Assembly: GCA_030147645.1 (NCBI GenBank)
Contig: JASBUY010000455.1
Span: 1-10,809 of the forward strand
DNA: 10,809 bases
From: Aquabacter sp.
Lineage (GTDB): Bacteria; Pseudomonadota; Alphaproteobacteria; Rhizobiales; Xanthobacteraceae
Direction of reading: 5' to 3'
The first letter of the stretch is position 1; each line of letters begins with the position of its first letter. The translations under genes were made by a program, and so were the position numbers. Below, piece after piece: positions 6,002-10,809 of this stretch. The notes below the pieces were generated by a model. That model was not told where the DNA came from, did not search any database, and worked only from the letters and a program-made list of their open reading frames with translations.

Positions 6002-6568
6002 TCAGATCCCCGCGCCGGGCTCCTGCCCAACTTCCGGCGGCACGCTCACGGTGACACCGGCCGAGCTGGCCGCCACGAAATGACCGCCCGCCGCCAGCTT
6101 CGACCATCCAGGACCGGCGGCGAACCGGCTGCCATCCTTCATCCGCCCCCGGATGTAGCCCGGCTGCACGTCCAGCACGTTGTCTTCCACCACCACCCGC
6201 ACGCCCTTGGTGGCGAGGATCTCGATGGTGCCATCGGCCTTCACATGCACCCGCGTGCCGTCCACCGCATAAAGCGCCGCCTCGCCCTCGCCCAGATTGC
6301 CGAGGCGCACGCCGGGTGACGAAATCGGGAGCATCACAAGGTCTCCCTGGTCGCCGCCCACGGCGAGCAAGAGCGCCACCCCATTGGCCGGCGGCCGGCT
6401 GGCGAGGCCGAACGGCTGCGCCACCTCGACCTTTTCGCGCGTCACGGACTTCCAGACATCCACGTCGGCGGTCTGTGTCTCGCCATCGTCGCGGGTCACC
6501 CGCACGACGCCCCGCGCGATGAGCCCCCGAAGCACATGCGCCGCTTCACGATCGGTCAGCTCTGCCAT
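6002..6568 (-). CDS. Baseplate spike / assembly protein V (Mu gp45-like)
   Basis: The protein has 188 residues, about the length of Mu gp45. Residues 1-55 (the AELTDREAAHVLRGLIARGVVRV segment, then VEVAQPFGLASRPP) match the N-terminal region of gp45-type spikes. An OB-fold-like stretch follows: GVALLLAVGGDQGDLVMLPI (63-82). Then short beta repeats (VHVKADGTIEILATKGVRVVVEDNVLDVQPG) lead into a glycine/beta-rich C-terminus. In Mu, gp45 is the trimeric needle that pierces the outer membrane. I see only one His in the C-terminal third (H163) and no H-x-H metal-binding pair at the expected tip. That is different from the iron-bearing tips described for P2 gpV and Mu gp45. The gene starts 4 bases after the gpP stop. 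The upstream ATG at 6727 would overlap gpP by about 155 bases and was rejected. Confidence 0.9.
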   Translation of the reverse strand: MAELTDREAAHVLRGLIARGVVRVTRDDGETQTADVDVWKSVTREKVEVAQPFGLASRPPANGVALLLAVGGDQGDLVMLPISSPGVRLGNLGEGEAALYAVDGTRVHVKADGTIEILATKGVRVVVEDNVLDVQPGYIRGRMKDGSRFAAGPGWSKLAAGGHFVAASSAGVTVSVPPEVGQEPGAGI

Positions 6569-6572
6569 CGAC

Positions 6573-7808
6573 TCAGTCCCGCGTGAGAGGTTCTGCGTTG
6601 CCGTCCAGCGGCCCGGTCTTCTTGCTCTTGGAGTTCTTCCGGCGGCCGCCTTCCGGCGCCATGTCGTAGGCGTCAGGGCCGGAGATCCGCAGGCGCGTGC
6701 AGGCGCCGCTCTGGTCGTCATAGCCATAGGCCACGCCGGCGATGAGCATGTCGCGGAAGACGTTCTGAAAGCTGTCTTCCACGCTCACCAGTTCGTTGGG
6801 GCGCCACAGCTGGCCCTCCGTCGCGTAATAGTCCTTCACCGAGTAATCGAGCCCTTCGCATCGGCCGCGCGAGGTGCGGCCCATCCATTCCGCTTGGGTG
6901 CGCGCCCCTTCTTCGGAGAGCTGCGTGCGCCCCATGGCGACGAGTGGCCGGTAGCGCTTCATCACCGCGTCCACCGCCTTGCCATAGACGGCCGTGCCGC
7001 CGGCCTCGTGGCCGAGCTGCTGGCCGAGCCACTTCACCAGTTCGTCGGGCTGGGGGATCGTCGGCGCCTTGCGCACATCGAGCCGGGGTGCCGGCCGCCG
7101 GCGGCCACCGGCGCGCTCCGCTTGCCCCTTCACATGAACTTCGGAATGGCGCCCCTCCATGGTGAAGTTGCCGGAGCTCTCAAAGGCGTTACCGGGGAAC
7201 ACGATCTTTCCCGACGAGCGCTGCCGGCCGGACTGCGTGAGCACCAGGCCGTCACGGCCGTCGGATGTCAGGAGAAGACCGCGCTGCCGGGCGCCCTTCT
7301 CAATGGCACTCAGTCCGGTCTCTGCCACGTCCAGCGCATAGCGGGGAAACGCCTTTCCCACGTCCGCCTCAACCTTAATTTTAAGGCCGTACGGCTTGAC
7401 GATCTGCTCCGCCACCTTGTCGATGGTGAGCCCGTAATGCTCGAAAGGCCCGTCGACGCTGGCGGCGCAGTCGCACAGGTCCGCCGTCTTGTCACAGCCG
7501 TCTATGGTGACGCTCACCTGCCCTTCCGATGCGCTCGGCGCCACCGTGTTGACCCACCCCTGCAGGATGGAGCGCCCATCGAGCAGGATCTCGATCTCAA
7601 GGCCCACCTCCACCAGCCGGGCCATGCCGGCGAGCGTCGCGAAGGGCCAGCTCGCCCAGCTGCGCGCGCTGTCCCGCAGCTCCAGGCTGAATTTGCCCGC
7701 CATGTCCTCAAGGTCGCGGCTGACTTCCACCCGCGTCCATTCGTCGAAGACCTGACCCGCCAGCTTCACCATGAACCGCCGTGTGGGCGGAAAAAGCGCG
7801 GGCCTCAT
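6573..7808 (-). CDS. Mu gpP-like baseplate hub / tail protein
   Basis: The protein has 411 residues, slightly longer than Mu P. The opening segment (VKLAGQVFDEWTRVEVSRDLEDMAGKF, 14-40) matches the start of gpP-type hub proteins. Typical segments of the family follow: EVGLEIEILLDGRSILQGWVNTV (67-89), SVTIDGCDKTADLCDCAA (99-116), and the helical DKVAEQIVKPYGLKIKVEADV region (130-150). Further on are a central beta domain with MEGRHSEVHVKGQ (217-229), and QLWRPNELVSVEDSFQNVFRDMLIAGVAYGYDDQSG (333-368). The gene overlaps the gpN stop by ATGA and is followed 4 bases later by the spike gene, as in Mu. gpP forms the hub on which the spike sits. The C-terminal tail (389-411, RRKNSKSKKTGPL then an acidic end) is basic and probably disordered. 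M13 at 7772 is an alternative start nearer to the Mu start but has no Shine-Dalgarno sequence. Confidence 0.9.
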   Translation of the reverse strand: MRPALFPPTRRFMVKLAGQVFDEWTRVEVSRDLEDMAGKFSLELRDSARSWASWPFATLAGMARLVEVGLEIEILLDGRSILQGWVNTVAPSASEGQVSVTIDGCDKTADLCDCAASVDGPFEHYGLTIDKVAEQIVKPYGLKIKVEADVGKAFPRYALDVAETGLSAIEKGARQRGLLLTSDGRDGLVLTQSGRQRSSGKIVFPGNAFESSGNFTMEGRHSEVHVKGQAERAGGRRRPAPRLDVRKAPTIPQPDELVKWLGQQLGHEAGGTAVYGKAVDAVMKRYRPLVAMGRTQLSEEGARTQAEWMGRTSRGRCEGLDYSVKDYYATEGQLWRPNELVSVEDSFQNVFRDMLIAGVAYGYDDQSGACTRLRISGPDAYDMAPEGGRRKNSKSKKTGPLDGNAEPLTRD

Positions 7809-9223
7809 CGCGTCAGAACCTCAACCGGCCCGGCGACGATCGCCGGGTGGCGCAGGCAGTTGCGCCGGGCAATGTCCCCGAACATGGGCACCACCGCTGT
7901 TGGATCATCCCCCGCGAAATGCTGCGCCAGAAGCCACGCGCTCACAGGCGCCACGGGCGTGATCGTGCTCACGCTCGGCAGTCGGCCGAGCACCTCGTGC
8001 ATGTCCTGCGCGAGGGCGCCCCGTAGGTTGCCGAGCGAGCGCCAGAGCCGCGCCGCCTCTCCGGCCGGCACCGCGCTCGCGGAGGCCATCACCCCCACAT
8101 CGTCGGCGGTGGCGCCAAGCGCATCGTCCAGCGTGGTCCGCCAGAGGGCCGCGTCCTGGCGGCTCTCATAGTCCACCTGCGCGGCCGTACGCACCGCATG
8201 GGCGATGAGGGCGCAGCGGGCCACCAGCCGCAGCGCCTCGGCCGGCGCGCCATGGGCCACCAGCCCGGCCACCTCGCCCGACGAGGCGAGCATCAGCCCG
8301 GCGCCGGCGCGCGGGCCGAGCACGGGCGAGCGCACCGAGGCCACCGGGTCGGGCGCCACGGCCGCGCGATCGTCAGGCGCCACGGGCGGCACGGTGCCGG
8401 AGACCTGCCAGCCGGCATATTCCGTGGCGGGCACCTGCGCCGGCGCGCTGGGGCCGGGGCCGATGGCGGAGGGCGGCGGGCCGATGGCGATGCCCGCGAG
8501 CGGTGCCGCCAGATCTACGAGAGCGGCGGCGATCACGTCGCCCGCCTCGTCGCCGGCACCGAGGGCGGTGGCCGCATCCAGAAGCACGATCTGCGGGGCC
8601 AGCGCGGGGACAAAGGAGGGCGCGGAGGGAACGGCGGCGCAGGCCGCCTGCAGCGCCGCCCCACTGGCAAGGGCCGTCTCCACCGCCGCCGACCATGTAG
8701 CCGCACCGAGCACACCACTGAGCGCGCCGGCGCCGAAGGACCGCGCCGCCCACAGCACGCCTGAGACGGCCGAGAAGATCCGGGACAGCGTGGAGCCCAG
8801 CGGCAGCGCGGCGAGCCCGCCCCAGGCCCCGCGCGCGGGCACTGGCTGAAACATCACCTCGAACCGCACCATCCTCAGTTCAAGGGCCGAGAAGGAAACC
8901 ACGCCGCCCCCCGGCGGCACCACCACCGTCTGCTCACCGAGCCACGGGTGCAGGAAGGTGCCCGGCCCCGGCGAGCGAAGCGCGCTCATGAAGGCCAGCG
9001 CCTGGTTCACATAGTCGTCGCCGATGATGAGCCCGCGCACGCGGATCATCCCATCGCCCCGGCCGAGATCCTCAATGGCTGGATCGTCGATGCCAGGGAA
9101 ATAGGTCACGACGATACGCCGGCCCACCTCCGTGGCGACGTCGGGCACGAAGAAGGATTGCCCCCGCCAGCAGGCGGGCTTGCATCCGGGGAGCAGCGCA
9201 TAAGGGCTGTCAAAGAGGCCCAT
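7805..9223 (-). CDS. gpN-like tail/baseplate protein (DNA circulation N-terminal family)
   Basis: The protein has 472 residues. The first ~95 residues carry the DNA_circ_N signature: CWRGQSFFVPDVATEVGRRIVVTYFPG (18-44), then DDPAIEDLGRGDGMIRVRGLIIGDDYV (46-72) and GPGTFLHPWLGEQ (86-98). The family was named for a supposed DNA-circularisation role. In Mu the homologue N (gp43) is a baseplate/tail-assembly protein needed for tails, and that is the likelier job here. The middle (about 130-300) is Ala/Pro/Gly-rich and probably largely disordered or helical. The C-terminus MFGDIARRNCLRHPAIVAGPVEVL (447-470) matches the conserved end of gpN homologues. The ATG at 9223 lies 10 bases after the tape measure stop, with GAGAGG 6 bases upstream. 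A longer reading from 9541 would overlap the tape measure gene by about 300 bases and is rejected. Confidence 0.9.
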   Translation of the reverse strand: MGLFDSPYALLPGCKPACWRGQSFFVPDVATEVGRRIVVTYFPGIDDPAIEDLGRGDGMIRVRGLIIGDDYVNQALAFMSALRSPGPGTFLHPWLGEQTVVVPPGGGVVSFSALELRMVRFEVMFQPVPARGAWGGLAALPLGSTLSRIFSAVSGVLWAARSFGAGALSGVLGAATWSAAVETALASGAALQAACAAVPSAPSFVPALAPQIVLLDAATALGAGDEAGDVIAAALVDLAAPLAGIAIGPPPSAIGPGPSAPAQVPATEYAGWQVSGTVPPVAPDDRAAVAPDPVASVRSPVLGPRAGAGLMLASSGEVAGLVAHGAPAEALRLVARCALIAHAVRTAAQVDYESRQDAALWRTTLDDALGATADDVGVMASASAVPAGEAARLWRSLGNLRGALAQDMHEVLGRLPSVSTITPVAPVSAWLLAQHFAGDDPTAVVPMFGDIARRNCLRHPAIVAGPVEVLTR

Positions 9224-9229
9224 GAGATG

Positions 9230-9235
9230 CCTCTC
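9230..9235 (-). promoter_or_regulatory. Ribosome-binding site deciding the gpN start
   Basis: The minus strand reads GAGAGG, 6 bases before the ATG at 9223. It overlaps the TGA of the tape measure gene (9236-9234). This supports the 9223 start over the longer in-frame reading from 9541. Confidence 0.55.
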
Positions 9236-10809
9236 AGGCGCGCCCGATGACCGGGCCGCGCCCGGCCACCAGGGCGACATTGCGGTTGTCGGAAGACGCC
9301 TCGCGGACGGTGGCGCCGGCGGCGGCCTCCACGACAATGCGGCCGGTGATGGGTTCCTGCGGCGCGGGCGCGGCGGCAGCGGTGCGGGAGACGCCGCCGG
9401 CCGGCGCGAAGCCGGCATCCGCCATGCTGCGTCCGGGCATAGGCGCGAAGCCCGTCTTCTGCGGGGCCGGCGTCGTCGCAGGCGCGGCCGGTGCGGGTGC
9501 GTTGTCGTTGGCACCGGCCTTCGGCGCCTCCCCGCCGCCACCGAAAAGGGAGGGCATCTTGATGATGTTGGACAGGTCGATATTGCCGATCGCCGCCGTG
9601 ATCCGGCCGGGGATCTGGCTCACCCAGGACACCAGCTCCTCGAATTTTGCCTTGGCGCCGTCCCACAGTTGCTGAATGAGGCCCCGCCCCGCATCCATGA
9701 GGCTCCCGGCGGCCCCTGAGACGGCGGAGGCGATCTTGCCGGGCAGCTCCTGCGCCCAGGTGAGCAGATCCTTGGCACCGTCCACGATGGCATTTCCCCA
9801 GCGGACGCCGAGCTGGCGCCAGTCGTCATCGCTCCAGGTGGAAAGGCTCGTGAAGACCTTGCCCACCTCGCTCACGACGAAGGCCGCGCTGGCTTTGAGT
9901 GCTTCCCAAGCCATCTCAGCGGCCTTGGCGAGCGCATTGAAAACCGCGCCGGCCCGTGCCCCCAGCCAGGACAGCACGTGTTCCCACGCCCCCTGCACGG
10001 CGGCGGCGCCTCCCGAAATGCGCTCCCCGATGGTGGCGGCGATCGCGCCGAGGAAGATCCCGATTCCGCGCAAGATTTTGCCTGCGCGGCTGAAGCCATC
10101 CGTCAGCGCCGCGATCGCGCGCTCGGCCGCCGCGCGCATGGGGGCGGGCAACTGATTGAGCGCCCAGTTGAGCACGATGGACCCCAGCTTCCCCAGCACC
10201 GACAGCAAACCGCTGCCGATCTTGCCGATGCCGCCGAGGAATTGCTCTCCTGCCGCTGCGGCCCCCGCCCAGTCCCCGGCGAAGATGGCCTTCACGGCCG
10301 CGACGCCGGCATTGCACGCATCCGTTACGCCGTCCCCCCTCCCGGAACAGAAGCCTTCGAACTCGCCCCAATGGCTGTAGATGATCGCCGCCGTACCGAC
10401 GAGCGCCGCGATCAGAAGGCCGAGGGGCGAGAGCACCGCGCCGATCACAGCGGTGATCACGCCTATACCGGCGGCGAAGATCGAGAAGACCGGGCCGAGC
10501 AGGCCGAGGGCCGTGACCAGTACCAGCGCCGCACCACCAAAAGTGAGCGCCTGATCGATTGCGCCGGGAAACGCAGTGTCGATTTCATGCACCCATCTCA
10601 GGACATCCATCAGCCCCGCGTTGAGCCAGGGGAGGTTTTTCCCAAACGCTATGCCGATACGGGTTCTGAACTGCTCCGCCACCTCCGTGAAGGTGAATAT
10701 CTGTTGCTCCAGACCGGCCATGCGGGTTGCGAAATCCTGCTGGATGACCCCAATTCCCGACTCCGCGATTTCCTTTTTGAACTGTTTGTATTTCTCGATG
10801 TTCGCCATC
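9234..10809 (-). CDS. Phage tail tape measure protein, C-terminal part (5' end outside the window)
   Basis: The open reading frame runs off the right edge. About 524 residues are visible, and the Met at 10808 is more likely an internal residue, because tape measure proteins are usually much longer and this visible start falls in the middle of the family pattern. Residues 1-85 (KKEIAESGIGVIQQDFATRMAGLEQQ, FRTRIGIAFGKNLPWLNA) match the mid-region of the TP901/Mu-like family. Residues about 86-144 are strongly hydrophobic (LTFGGAALVLVTALGLLGPVFSIFAAGIGVITAVIGAVLSPLGLLIAALVGTAAIIY), the usual predicted membrane-interacting segments of a tape measure protein. W147 and the AGVAAVKAIFAGDWAGA segment (167-183) follow. 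Several Trp-containing helical repeats are at 275-410. A Pro/Ala-rich linker (428-485) leads to a C-terminal beta segment GRIVVEAAAGATVREASSD (489-507), typical of Mu-like tape measure ends. The role is to set tail length and help genome ejection. Confidence 0.9.
   Translation of the reverse strand, partial: MANIEKYKQFKKEIAESGIGVIQQDFATRMAGLEQQIFTFTEVAEQFRTRIGIAFGKNLPWLNAGLMDVLRWVHEIDTAFPGAIDQALTFGGAALVLVTALGLLGPVFSIFAAGIGVITAVIGAVLSPLGLLIAALVGTAAIIYSHWGEFEGFCSGRGDGVTDACNAGVAAVKAIFAGDWAGAAAAGEQFLGGIGKIGSGLLSVLGKLGSIVLNWALNQLPAPMRAAAERAIAALTDGFSRAGKILRGIGIFLGAIAATIGERISGGAAAVQGAWEHVLSWLGARAGAVFNALAKAAEMAWEALKASAAFVVSEVGKVFTSLSTWSDDDWRQLGVRWGNAIVDGAKDLLTWAQELPGKIASAVSGAAGSLMDAGRGLIQQLWDGAKAKFEELVSWVSQIPGRITAAIGNIDLSNIIKMPSLFGGGGEAPKAGANDNAPAPAAPATTPAPQKTGFAPMPGRSMADAGFAPAGGVSRTAAAAPAPQEPITGRIVVEAAAGATVREASSDNRNVALVAGRGPVIGRA

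Noticed and set aside
6297..8171. A 624-codon open frame on the plus strand
   Set aside because: It is antisense to the spike, gpP and gpN genes, which carry clear family motifs. Length alone is expected in GC-rich DNA on the opposite strand.
7805..9223. A true DNA-circularisation function
   Set aside because: This is the historical family name. Gene order and the Mu N homologue point to a tail/baseplate role.
10310..10365. RGD motif flanked by two cysteines in the tape measure protein
   Set aside because: Tape measure proteins lie inside the tail tube. A three-residue match is expected by chance and no adhesion role is plausible.
1..10809. tRNA, rRNA, CRISPR array, insertion sequence or rho-independent terminator
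   Set aside because: No such structure was recognised. Coding density is near complete, with no intergenic space over 53 bp.

Overview
The window holds a tail-assembly, baseplate and fibre module of a Mu-like contractile-tailed phage, either a prophage or a derivative such as a tailocin. Every supportable gene lies on the minus strand, so the biological reading direction is from 10809 down to 1. Overall base composition is very GC-rich; for example 8341-8400 is 50/60 G+C. That, together with the Alphaproteobacteria-style fibre N-terminus, suggests a high-GC proteobacterial host, perhaps Rhizobiales. The host assignment is inference, because no chromosomal gene is present.

Layout in the direction of transcription: tape measure protein (9234-10809, 5' end outside the window); gpN/DNA-circulation family baseplate-tail protein (7805-9223); gpP-like baseplate hub (6573-7808); gp45-like spike/baseplate assembly protein V (6002-6568); gp46-like protein (5472-5948); gp47-like baseplate J (4369-5472); gp48/YmfQ-like tail protein (3653-4372). 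This order matches phage Mu genes gp42, N, P, 45, 46, 47 and 48.

At the place where Mu carries its fibre genes S and U, this element has a different set. It consists of a glycine-rich fibre/adhesin (2562-3653), a DUF4376-type protein (1971-2558), a small coiled-coil protein (1571-1978), a small beta-rich protein (1227-1571), a predicted seven-bladed beta-propeller protein (175-1230), and the beginning of one more small gene (1-173). No recognisable Mu-type U chaperone or invertase is seen.

Almost every junction is an overlap (ATGA, TGATG or TAATG) or a gap of only a few bases. The module therefore looks like one translationally coupled operon with no room for internal promoters or terminators. 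The only larger gap is 53 bp, at 5949-6001. The propeller gene is markedly less GC-rich than the structural genes (about 50-53% in two 60-base samples), which fits a recently exchanged host-range determinant. The most interesting part of the window is this 1-3653 fibre/adhesin cassette. I did not find a defence system, RNA gene, CRISPR array or transposable element.
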